From NCBI RefSeq assembly GCF_007858535.1, contig NZ_CP040174.1, positions 2,170,001-2,234,000 on the forward strand: a stretch of DNA of 64,000 bases, read 5' to 3'. The notes beneath the pieces were generated by a model. That model did not search any database and was not told where the DNA came from. It was given only the letters and a program-made list of their open reading frames with translations. Positions within the stretch are counted from its first letter, which is position 1. Each line of letters opens with the position of its first letter. Source of the stretch: Arthrobacter sp. UKPF54-2. Its GTDB lineage: Bacteria > Actinomycetota > Actinomycetes > Actinomycetales > Micrococcaceae. Below are positions 7,455-15,221 of the stretch, piece by piece. The position numbers and the translations under genes were made by a program.

Positions 7455-8572
7455 GCCAGCCAAGTCAGCAGGACGAAATCATGGCCGAGGAGGCCGTATT
7501 GCAGCCCGCCCCCGCGGCCGGCGTCGAGCCCATCCTCGAAGCCAAGGGCCTGAGCCAGGGCCAGATTGTCCGGAAGCGTTTCCTCGGGCACACCGGGGCG
7601 ATCATCGGCCTGGTGGTCTTTGCCCTGATCTTCCTGGTCGCCTTCACCTCGGTGGGGTACCTGGGCATTCCCGGCTGGTGGAAGTACAACCACGAGGCCG
7701 TCTCCCCGCTGGTCAACGACGGCGCACCGACGTCCTCGCTCTGGCCGCTGGCCTGGGGCGAACACCCCTTCGGCCAGGACCGGATCGGCCGCGACCTGTT
7801 CGCCATGACCATGCGCGGGGCCCAGCAGTCCATCACCGTAATGGTGGTGATCGGCCTGATCGCGGGCCTGATCGGTGTCCTGGTGGGCGCGGTCTCCGGC
7901 TACTTCCGCGGCTGGGCCGAGGCGATCCTGATGCGCCTGACCGACGTCATCATCATCATCCCGGCCCTGCTCCTCGCGGCCGTGATGGCGCAGATGGCCG
8001 GCCGGCGCGACTCCGGAAGCTGGTTCGCCTCCTTCGCCAGCACCAACGGCGTGCTGGCCCTGGGCATCTTCCTAGGCCTGATCAGCTGGGTCAGCCTGGC
8101 CCGCCTGATGCGCGGCGAGTTCCTCTCGCTGCGCGAACGTGAATTCGTCGACGCGGCCCGGATTTCCGGCGCAAGCAACGCACGCATCATTTTCAAGCAC
8201 ATCCTGCCCAACGCCGTCGGCGTGCTGATCGTCAACGTCACGCTGACCATGTCCGCGGCGATCCTCACCGAAACGGCGCTGAGCTACCTGGGCGTCGGCG
8301 TGAAGGCTCCCGACACCTCCCTGGGCCTGCTCATCTCGCAGAACCAGCAGGCCTTTGCCACCCGGCCCTGGCTGTTCTGGTTCCCGGGCCTGTTCATCGT
8401 CCTGATCTGCCTGAGCATCAACTTCATCGGCGACGGTCTGCGCGATGCCTTCGACCCGCGGCAGAAGAAATTCAACGCCAAAAAGGCCCGCGAGGTGGCG
8501 GCGCCGGCTGCGGGGACAACGCCCCCGGAAAAGACCGCAGTCACCGCGTTCGACGGACCCAAGGACAGCTAG
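7451..8572 (+). CDS. Peptide ABC transporter permease, DppC/OppC type (importer 1)
   Basis: A 373-residue partner permease. An N-terminal cytoplasmic tail of about 45 residues precedes the first membrane segment (GAIIGLVVFALIFLVAFTSV), then a periplasmic domain with HPFGQDRIGRDLFAMTMRGA, then five membrane segments. The ATPase-contact loop is REREFVDAARISGASNARIIFKHILPN. The start overlaps the stop of the DppB-type gene by four bases. The C-terminal 35 residues are a charged, Ala-rich tail. A minus-strand gene separates it from the ATPase gene of the same importer. Confidence 0.92.
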   Translation: MSQPSQQDEIMAEEAVLQPAPAAGVEPILEAKGLSQGQIVRKRFLGHTGAIIGLVVFALIFLVAFTSVGYLGIPGWWKYNHEAVSPLVNDGAPTSSLWPLAWGEHPFGQDRIGRDLFAMTMRGAQQSITVMVVIGLIAGLIGVLVGAVSGYFRGWAEAILMRLTDVIIIIPALLLAAVMAQMAGRRDSGSWFASFASTNGVLALGIFLGLISWVSLARLMRGEFLSLREREFVDAARISGASNARIIFKHILPNAVGVLIVNVTLTMSAAILTETALSYLGVGVKAPDTSLGLLISQNQQAFATRPWLFWFPGLFIVLICLSINFIGDGLRDAFDPRQKKFNAKKAREVAAPAAGTTPPEKTAVTAFDGPKDS

Positions 8573-8635
8573 GTGCGCTGCAGCGTTGTCCCCGCAGGGT
8601 CCCGGCCGGCCGGCGGCCCGCGACGGGGCGGCCGG

Positions 8636-9274
8636 CTACTGGACGGCGATAGTCCAGTAGCTGGCAGCGAGCAGGAGCACGGCCGCGCCGATGGCGGCCC
8701 AGCGGGGCGTCACGGCGGCCGCCGTGGCGCCGGCCTCGCCTGCGGCGAGGGTCCCGCTTTCCACCAGGTCCTGCCAGCGTGTGCGCACCAGGCGGGCGGC
8801 CTGGCCGGAGTCGGTGGTCTTCAGGTCCCCGGGCCGGACCGATTTTCCGGGGCCGTAGCTGGTGTCCGGAAGCCCGTGCAGGTCTTCGGGGCGGGCGTTG
8901 CGTCCGCCCCAGATACCGGGCGCCGGCGCGGCCCAGGCCGCGTAGCTGGCCCGTGCCGTCACGAGGGTCAGCGCATAGCGGGTGTCCACGTGCACGAGGG
9001 CGGCCCAGGGCACCACGACGGTCCGGAACGGATTCTCCAGGGTCACGCCGCCGTCGTGCACCACAACGGCCGGCATCCAGAAGAACTGCCAGCCCAGGAA
9101 CGCCAGCAGCAGCAGCGGGGCGGTGCCGGGCAGCCCCTCGAGTCCGGCCGAGGCGACCGTGACCGCGAGGCCGAGGGCGGCCACGGCCCAGGACAGCCAG
9201 GCGAACCATTTGTTCGTCCGGCCCTTGAAGATTTCGACGTTACCGGCATTGGGCACAGTGCTCATGCCCCCCAT
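8636..9274 (-). CDS. PH-like domain membrane protein, antisense within the peptide importer 1 locus
   Basis: A 212-residue protein with two N-terminal membrane segments (about residues 22-42 and 47-66), a central soluble part beginning VVVHDGGVTLENPFRTVVVPWAALVHVDTRYALTL that resembles bacterial PH-like domains, and a C-terminal membrane segment (about 190-208). Function is unknown. It lies on the opposite strand between the DppC-type permease and the fused ATPase gene of importer 1, so that operon is interrupted or transcribed across it. Met4 is an alternative start; Met1 has a GGAA site at suitable spacing. The region between 8573 and 8635 is GC-rich and can form a stem. Confidence 0.72.
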   Translation of the reverse strand: MGGMSTVPNAGNVEIFKGRTNKWFAWLSWAVAALGLAVTVASAGLEGLPGTAPLLLLAFLGWQFFWMPAVVVHDGGVTLENPFRTVVVPWAALVHVDTRYALTLVTARASYAAWAAPAPGIWGGRNARPEDLHGLPDTSYGPGKSVRPGDLKTTDSGQAARLVRTRWQDLVESGTLAAGEAGATAAAVTPRWAAIGAAVLLLAASYWTIAVQ

Positions 9275-9344
9275 AATTCAGTATTCCGGGTCACAGCACT
9301 AATTGCCGGTGCGACGGCGGCCCGGGTGGAAGGAACAACCCCTC

Positions 9345-11168
9345 ATGACTGACTTCATCACCCTTGATCCGGCCCCGGCCCCCGTCCCGGGGAAGGGCGG
9401 CACCGTCCTGGAGGTCCGGGACCTCAGCGTCGACTTCGGCGTCGACAAGAAGTGGGTTCCCGCGGCGATCGGCCTGAACTACGAGGTGCGTGCCGGTGAG
9501 GTGCTTGCGATCGTGGGGGAGTCCGGCTCCGGCAAGAGCGCCAGTTCGATGGCGCTGCTTGGCCTGCTGCCGAGCAACAGCCGGGTCAGCGGCAGTGTCA
9601 AGCTCGCCGGCAAGGAGCTGCTGGGCGCCAACGAGGCGAACATCCGCGCGGTCCGCGGCAAGGACGTCGCCGTCATCTTCCAGGAGCCTATGACGGCGCT
9701 GAACCCGGTGTACACCGTGGGCGCGCAGATCGTCGAAACCATCCGGCTGCACAACGAGGTCTCGCCGGACCAGGCCCGCGAGCGTGCGCTGCGGATGCTC
9801 GAGCTGGTGGAGCTGCCGGATCCGGAGAAGGCCTTCAAGTCCTACCCGCACCAGCTCTCCGGCGGCCAGCGGCAGCGCGCCATGATCGCCCAGTCGCTCT
9901 CCTGCGACCCCAAGCTGCTGATCGCGGATGAGCCCACCACGGCGCTGGACGTCACCGTGCAGGCGGAAATCCTGGACCTCATGCGCAACCTCCGCAACAA
10001 GCTGGACAGCGCGATTGTGCTCATCACCCACGACATGGGCGTCGTGGCGGACCTCGCTGACCGGATCGCCGTGATGCGCCGGGGACTGATCGTGGAAACC
10101 GGCACCGCTGAGGAGATCTTCCACAACCCGCAGCACGAGTACACGCAGGCGCTGCTCGCCGCCGTCCCGCACCTCGGCCAGGGCGCGGACAACGACGGCG
10201 ACGTCGACGTCACCGCCGCCCTCGCTGCCGCCACGCAGGCCGAGATCCAGGCCATTCCGCGCTCTGAGCTGCTCCGGCGCGAACGCGAAAACGCGGCGGC
10301 CCTGGCCGCCGCGGAGACGGTGAAGCCGCAGGGCGATCCGGTCCTGGAACTCACCGACGTGGCCATCGAATACCCCAAGCAGGGGCGTGTGCCCGCGTTC
10401 CGCGCCGTCGAGGGCGCCAACCTCGCGATCTACCCGGGCCAGGTTGTTGGCCTGGTGGGCGAGTCGGGCTCGGGGAAGACCACCATCGGCCGGGCCGCCG
10501 TGGGCCTGCTGCCGGTCGCCGCCGGCACCATGAAGGTGGTGGGGCATGACATCTCCGCCGCCAAGAAGAACGGCCGGCAGCTGCATGAGATGCGCCGGCA
10601 CGTCGGCATGGTCTTCCAGGACCCCTCGTCCTCGCTGAATCCGCGCCTGCCGATCGGCGAAAGCATCGGCGAGCCGATGTTCCTCGCCGGTGTGGCCAAG
10701 GGTGCCGCGCTCCAGTCGCGGATCGAGGCCCTGCTGGACCAGGTGGAGCTGCCCCGCGACTACCGCAACCGCTACCCGCACGAGCTCTCCGGCGGGCAGA
10801 AGCAGCGGGTGGGCATCGCCCGGGCCCTGTCGCTCAAGCCGAAGCTGATGGTGGCGGACGAACCGACCTCGGCGCTGGACGTCTCGGTCCAGGCCAAGGT
10901 GCTCGAACTCTTCCAGAACCTGCAGAAGGAACTCGGTTTCGCCTGCCTGTTCGTCACCCATGACCTGGCCGTGGTGGACGTCCTTGCCGACCGGATCTGC
11001 GTGATGCAGCGGGGCCGGATTGTCGAACAGGGCAGCCGTGACCAGATCCTGCGCAACCCGCAGGAGCCCTACACCCAGCGGCTCCTGGCTGCCGTCCCGC
11101 TGCCGGATCCGGACAAGCAGCGGGAGCGGAGGGAGCTTCGGGCGCAGTTGCTTTCCGGAGCCAGCTAG
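9345..11168 (+). CDS. Dipeptide/oligopeptide ABC transporter ATPase, DppD-DppF fusion (importer 1)
   Basis: A 607-residue protein carrying two complete ABC ATPase domains in tandem, replacing the separate DppD and DppF subunits. Domain 1 spans about 20-270 with Walker A GESGSGKS at 58-65, LSGGQRQRAMIAQ, and IADEPTTALDV; domain 2 spans about 330-590 with GESGSGKT at 372-379, LSGGQKQRVGIARAL and [11 protein letters not shown]. Both have the oligopeptide-family C-terminal HEYTQALLAAVP or EPYTQRLLAAVP motif. The ATG at 9345 has an upstream GGAAGGA. Because of the antisense gene in between, it probably needs its own promoter at 9275-9344 or long readthrough. Confidence 0.93.
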   Translation: MTDFITLDPAPAPVPGKGGTVLEVRDLSVDFGVDKKWVPAAIGLNYEVRAGEVLAIVGESGSGKSASSMALLGLLPSNSRVSGSVKLAGKELLGANEANIRAVRGKDVAVIFQEPMTALNPVYTVGAQIVETIRLHNEVSPDQARERALRMLELVELPDPEKAFKSYPHQLSGGQRQRAMIAQSLSCDPKLLIADEPTTALDVTVQAEILDLMRNLRNKLDSAIVLITHDMGVVADLADRIAVMRRGLIVETGTAEEIFHNPQHEYTQALLAAVPHLGQGADNDGDVDVTAALAAATQAEIQAIPRSELLRRERENAAALAAAETVKPQGDPVLELTDVAIEYPKQGRVPAFRAVEGANLAIYPGQVVGLVGESGSGKTTIGRAAVGLLPVAAGTMKVVGHDISAAKKNGRQLHEMRRHVGMVFQDPSSSLNPRLPIGESIGEPMFLAGVAKGAALQSRIEALLDQVELPRDYRNRYPHELSGGQKQRVGIARALSLKPKLMVADEPTSALDVSVQAKVLELFQNLQKELGFACLFVTHDLAVVDVLADRICVMQRGRIVEQGSRDQILRNPQEPYTQRLLAAVPLPDPDKQRERRELRAQLLSGAS

Positions 11169-11265
11169 GCCGGAATCCAGAGGAATTTCGGTTAGCGGCG
11201 CATAACCGGGAGGGGTCGGGGCGAATCCTACCAGCGAGTATTGTGTGACTTGAAACGCATGGCGT

Positions 11266-11282
11266 TTGACGCTAGCGGTCAA
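11266..11282. promoter_or_regulatory. Inverted repeat upstream of peptide-binding protein 2
   Basis: TTGACGCTAGCGGTCAA has five-base inverted arms (TTGAC/GTCAA) around a GCTAGC core. It is 166 bp before the start codon of the binding protein and could be an operator or part of a promoter (TTGAC). No regulator can be named. Confidence 0.3.
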
Positions 11283-11353
11283 GGAGTTGTCGGATCACGG
11301 TTTGGCAACGGAGTTCCAACATCCGGACATTTTGCGGTTAGGCTACTTCCATA

Positions 11354-11369
11354 TGTAGGCCACGTCACA
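11354..11369 (+). promoter_or_regulatory. CRP/GlxR-like 16-mer upstream of peptide-binding protein 2
   Basis: TGTAGGCCACGTCACA fits TGTGA-N6-TCACA with one mismatch in the left half. It ends 79 bp before the start codon, matching the 78-bp spacing at importer 1. The right half is also in a perfect 8-bp hairpin, CACAGGGG (11366-11373) with CCCCTGTG (11377-11384), so a structured leader is the alternative reading. Confidence 0.4.
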
Positions 11370-11447
11370 GGGGATACCCCTGTGCCCGGACCTGCCGGGA
11401 AGCATAAGTCTTTCCCGAACGAACTCCCACAACTCTTAGGAGGCGGA

Positions 11448-13088
11448 ATGCGTTTTTCGCGCACTTCCAAAGCACTGGGCATGATGGCAATCGCCGCCAT
11501 GGCCCTGACCGGTTGCGGCGGCGGCGGGTCCAACACCGCCGGCGGCAGCACCGGTGGCGACGCCAGCAAGGTCATCATCGCCGACGGCTCCGAGCCCCAG
11601 CGTCCGCTGATGCCGGCCGACACCAACGAAGTTGGCGGCGGCAAGGTCATGCAGATGATGTTCGCCGGCTTGGTCAGCTATGACCCCAACGGCAAGCCCG
11701 TGAACGAACTGGCCGAGTCCATCGAGGGCAAGGATGGCCAGCACTTCACCATCAAGATCAAGAAGGACCAGAAGTTCACCAACGGCGAGGTCATTACGGC
11801 CAAGACGTTCGTCGATTCCTGGAACTTCGGCGCGGCTGCCAAGAACGCGCAGCTCAGCGGCAGCTTCTTCGAGTCCATCAAGGGCTACGACGAGGCCAGC
11901 AAGGAAGGCTCCACGGTCGAGACCATGTCCGGCCTGAAGGTCGTCGACGACCAGACCTTCACCGTTGAACTCTCGCAGCCGGAATCCGACTGGCCGCTGC
12001 GCCTCGGCTACACCGCCTTCGTTCCGGTTCCCTCCGGCGCGCTGAAGGACCCGAAGGGCTTCGGCGAGAAGCCGGTCGGCAACGGCCCGTACAAGATGGC
12101 CGACGGCGGCTGGCAGCACAACGTGCAGATCCAGCTCGTTCCGAACCCGGACTACAACGGCCCGCGCAAGGCCAAGAACGCCGGCGTGACGTTCAAGATC
12201 TTCCAGAACGACGACGCCGCGTACCAGGACCTGCTGTCCAACAACCTGGACATCCTGCAGACCATCCCCACGAGCGCCTTGAAGAACTTCAAGTCCGACC
12301 TGGGCGAGCGCACCATCAACAAGCCGTACGCCGGCATCCAGACCATCGCGATTCCGGAATACCTGCCGGAGTGGAGCGGTGAAGCCGGCAAGCTTCGCCG
12401 CCAGGCCCTCTCCATGGCCATCAACCGCGACGAAATCACCAAGGTCATCTTCAGCGGCGCACGCCAGCCCGCCAAGGACTTCACCGCCCCCGTCCTGGAC
12501 GGCTACAGCGACTCGATCCCGGGTTCCGAGAACCTGAAGTTCGACGCCGCCAAGGCCAAGGATGCCTGGACCAAGGCTGACGGCATCCAGAAGTGGGACG
12601 CCGAGAAGACCTTCACCATCGCCTACAACGCCGACAAGGGCGGCCACAAGGCATGGGTCGAGGCTGTAGTGAACCAGCTTAAGAACACCCTCGGCATCAA
12701 GGTTGAGGGCAAGCCGTACGCCACCTTCAAGGAAGCCCGCAACGACGGCACCGCGAAGACGCTGACCGGTGCGATCCGCGCCGGCTGGCAGGCCGACTAC
12801 CCGTCGCTGTACAACTTCCTCGGACCGATCTACAAGACCGGTGCAGGCTCCAACGACGCGAAGTACGCCAACCCGGCGTTCGACAAGGCCATCACCGACG
12901 GTCTCTCCGCTTCCTCCGTCAGCGACGGCAACAAGGCCATGAACAAGGCCCAGGAAATCCTCCTGACCGACCTTCCGGCCATCCCGCTGTGGTACCAGGT
13001 TGCCCAGGGCGGCTGGAGCGACAAGGTCACCAACGTTGACTACGGCTGGGACGGCGTTCCGCTGTACTACAACGTCACCGGCAAGTAA
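11448..13088 (+). CDS. Peptide/oligopeptide ABC transporter substrate-binding lipoprotein (importer 2)
   Basis: A 546-residue family 5 solute-binding protein. The ATG follows TTAGGAGGCGGA, almost the same ribosome binding site as importer 1, and the leader MRFSRTSKALGMMAIAAMAL ends in a LTGC lipobox with a lipidated Cys near residue 23. Visible family features include FTIKIKKDQKFTNGEVITAKTFVDSWNF and a C-terminal AWVEAVVNQLKNTLGIKVEGKPYATF segment. The closest look is to OppA-like proteins such as those that bind peptides without sequence preference, but the ligand is not determinable here. It heads importer 2 and is followed by a terminator-like hairpin. Confidence 0.92.
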   Translation: MRFSRTSKALGMMAIAAMALTGCGGGGSNTAGGSTGGDASKVIIADGSEPQRPLMPADTNEVGGGKVMQMMFAGLVSYDPNGKPVNELAESIEGKDGQHFTIKIKKDQKFTNGEVITAKTFVDSWNFGAAAKNAQLSGSFFESIKGYDEASKEGSTVETMSGLKVVDDQTFTVELSQPESDWPLRLGYTAFVPVPSGALKDPKGFGEKPVGNGPYKMADGGWQHNVQIQLVPNPDYNGPRKAKNAGVTFKIFQNDDAAYQDLLSNNLDILQTIPTSALKNFKSDLGERTINKPYAGIQTIAIPEYLPEWSGEAGKLRRQALSMAINRDEITKVIFSGARQPAKDFTAPVLDGYSDSIPGSENLKFDAAKAKDAWTKADGIQKWDAEKTFTIAYNADKGGHKAWVEAVVNQLKNTLGIKVEGKPYATFKEARNDGTAKTLTGAIRAGWQADYPSLYNFLGPIYKTGAGSNDAKYANPAFDKAITDGLSASSVSDGNKAMNKAQEILLTDLPAIPLWYQVAQGGWSDKVTNVDYGWDGVPLYYNVTGK

Positions 13089-13095
13089 CAACTGA

Positions 13096-13139
13096 ACGAC
13101 GGCGGGGGCTGCCAGGATTGGGGCCTCCGCCGTTGTTTT
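13096..13139 (+). terminator. Stem-loop with T tract after peptide-binding protein 2
   Basis: Arms at about 13096-13110 and 13122-13136 form a 15-bp GC-rich stem with G-T pairs, ending in TTTT. It lies directly after the binding-protein stop and probably reduces transcription into the permease genes. Confidence 0.7.
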
Positions 13140-13250
13140 GCTTCCACACCGATTTCTCCCCGACGGCCCAAGCCTCGGGCGTACTTTCGCAGCCCTGCGA
13201 CCCGTGACCATACCGGCGTCGGACTGCACCAATAGTGAAAAGGTTCTTCG

Positions 13251-13310
13251 ATGAACAACTCCGCCGCATCCCTGGACCGGATGCCTGCTGATAAGGGTGT
13301 GCTTCGCTGA
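13251..13310 (+). CDS. Possible 19-residue leader peptide coupled to the importer 2 permease
   Basis: ATG at 13251 opens a 20-codon frame, MNNSAASLDRMPADKGVLR, whose TGA at 13308-13310 overlaps the permease ATG at 13310 as TGATG. An AAAAGG sits upstream of its ATG at a usable distance. The overlap suggests that ribosomes finishing the short frame re-initiate on the permease gene, which lacks a good ribosome binding site of its own. There is no run of identical regulatory codons, so attenuation by a particular amino acid is not indicated. Not confirmed as expressed. Confidence 0.4.
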   Translation: MNNSAASLDRMPADKGVLR

Positions 13311-14239
13311 TGGCGACATACATCCTCAAGCGCTTTCTCCAACTGATTCCCGTCTTCCTGGGCGCAACGCTGCTGGTCTACTTCCTGGTCTTCAGCCTCC
13401 CCGGCGACCCCATCGTCGCCCTCTTCGGCGACAAGCCGGTCAACGAGGCCGTCGCCGCGAAACTGCGGGCCCAGTACCACCTGGACCAGCCGTTCTGGAT
13501 CCAATACCTGCTCTACCTGAAGAGCATCTTCACCTTTGACCTCGGCCAGGACTTCTCCGGACGGCCCATCGCCGCGGTGCTTGGCGAGGTCTTCCCCGTC
13601 ACCGCGCGGCTCGCCGTGATGGCCCTGATCTTCGAGGCCGTCTTCGGCATCATCTTCGGCCTGATCGCCGGTCTCCGCAAGGGCAAGTTCTTCGACGCAA
13701 CCGTCCTAGTGGCGTCCCTGGTTGTCATCGGCATCCCGATCTTCGTCCTGGGTTTCCTGCTGCAGTTCACCATCGGGGTGCAGCTGGGCTGGGCCAAACC
13801 GACCGTCAGCTCGGCGGCCACCGTGCAGGACCTCATCCTGCCGGCCATCGTGCTCGGTCTGGGCTCCTTCGCCTACGTGCTGCGCCTGACCCGCACCTCC
13901 GTCATCGAAAACATGAACGCGGACTACGTGCGCACCGCCACCGCGAAGGGCCTGTCCCGCTTCCGGGTGGTCCGGGTGCACATCCTGCGCAACTCCCTGA
14001 TTCCCGTCATCACCTTCCTTGGCGCGGACCTGGGCAGCCTGATGGGCGGCGCGATCGTCACTGAAGGCATCTTCAACGTGCCCGGCGTCGGCAACCGGCT
14101 CTACCGGGCCGTGCTGTCCGGCGAAGGCCCGACGGTGGTCTCGATCGTCACCGTACTGGTGCTGATCTACTGCCTCTCCAACCTGCTCGTTGACCTGCTG
14201 TACGCCTGGCTTGACCCGAGGATCCGCTATGACTCCTGA
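13310..14239 (+). CDS. Peptide ABC transporter permease, DppB/OppB type (importer 2)
   Basis: A 309-residue permease of normal family size, starting MATYILKRFLQLIPVFLGAT. It has about six membrane segments and the ATPase-contact loop NADYVRTATAKGLSRFRVVR at about 203-222, then the conserved TEGIFNVPGVGNRLYRA. It overlaps the following DppC-type gene by 11 bases. Comparison with the enlarged importer 1 homologue shows that the extra hydrophobic block there is an insertion and not a family feature. Confidence 0.93.
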   Translation: MATYILKRFLQLIPVFLGATLLVYFLVFSLPGDPIVALFGDKPVNEAVAAKLRAQYHLDQPFWIQYLLYLKSIFTFDLGQDFSGRPIAAVLGEVFPVTARLAVMALIFEAVFGIIFGLIAGLRKGKFFDATVLVASLVVIGIPIFVLGFLLQFTIGVQLGWAKPTVSSAATVQDLILPAIVLGLGSFAYVLRLTRTSVIENMNADYVRTATAKGLSRFRVVRVHILRNSLIPVITFLGADLGSLMGGAIVTEGIFNVPGVGNRLYRAVLSGEGPTVVSIVTVLVLIYCLSNLLVDLLYAWLDPRIRYDS

Positions 14240-15221
14240 TTCCAATACCGCAAGGCCGGACGCTTCGGTGCCCGCCGAGCGCCACATCGAGCACTTCGTT
14301 GCCGACTTTGCCGAGACGCCGCTGCAGGCCACGGACAAGGTCAAGGAGGACCAGGCTCCGCTGAGCCTGTGGGCCGAGGCCTGGCGCAACCTGCGCAAGC
14401 AGCCGCTGTTCCTGATCTCCGCGTTCCTGATCCTCGTGGTCGTGGCCGTCTCGCTGTTCCCGGGGCTCTTCTCGCCGATCGACCCGTCCTCCGAGGCGTG
14501 CCAGCTGGCCAACTCGGACGGGGGCCCCTCGGCCGGGCACCCGCTGGGCTTCACCCAGCAGGGCTGTGACGTGTACGCCCGTGTCATCTTCGGCACCCGC
14601 TCCTCAGTCACCGTCGGCCTCTTTACCACCATCGGTGTGCTGGTGATCGGCGGCATCATGGGCGCCTTGGCCGGCTACTACGGCGGCTGGGTCGATGCCG
14701 TGCTGGCACGCATCAACGACATCTTCTTCGCCCTGCCGCTGATCCTCGGCGCCATCGTCGTGATGCAGCTGCCGATGTTCCGGGCCAACCGCACCGCCTG
14801 GACCCTGGTCCTGATCCTGATGACCTTCGGCTGGCCGCAGATCGCCCGGATCACCCGCGGCGCCGTGATTGAGGTCCGTAACGCGGACTTCGTAACCGCC
14901 GCACGCTCCCTCGGCGTCTCCAAGTTCGGCGCCCTGATGCGGCACGTTATGCCGAACTCGCTCGCCCCGATCATCGTGGTGGCCACGATCTCGCTCGGTA
15001 CCTTCATCGTCGCGGAATCCACGCTGTCCTTCCTCGGCATCGGGCTCCCGCCCAGCGTGATGTCCTGGGGCAACGACATCCAGGCCGCGCAGGCGTCCCT
15101 GCGCTCCAACCCGATGCCGCTGCTCTACCCGGCCATCGCTCTCTCCATCACCGTTCTGAGCTTCATCATGCTGGGCGACGCCCTGCGTGATGCTCTCGAT
15201 CCCAAAGCGCGCAAGCGATGA
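14229..15221 (+). CDS. Peptide ABC transporter permease, DppC/OppC type (importer 2)
   Basis: A 330-residue partner permease. The ATG at 14229 lies inside the end of the previous gene. A cytoplasmic N-terminal tail of about 70 residues precedes the first membrane segment (PLFLISAFLILVVVAVSLF); HPLGFTQQGCDVYARVIFGTR is the usual post-TM1 motif, and RNADFVTAARSLGVSKFGALMRHVMPN is the ATPase-contact loop. It ends with LGDALRDALDPKARKR, typical of the family. The next gene overlaps by four bases. Confidence 0.93.
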   Translation: MTPDSNTARPDASVPAERHIEHFVADFAETPLQATDKVKEDQAPLSLWAEAWRNLRKQPLFLISAFLILVVVAVSLFPGLFSPIDPSSEACQLANSDGGPSAGHPLGFTQQGCDVYARVIFGTRSSVTVGLFTTIGVLVIGGIMGALAGYYGGWVDAVLARINDIFFALPLILGAIVVMQLPMFRANRTAWTLVLILMTFGWPQIARITRGAVIEVRNADFVTAARSLGVSKFGALMRHVMPNSLAPIIVVATISLGTFIVAESTLSFLGIGLPPSVMSWGNDIQAAQASLRSNPMPLLYPAIALSITVLSFIMLGDALRDALDPKARKR

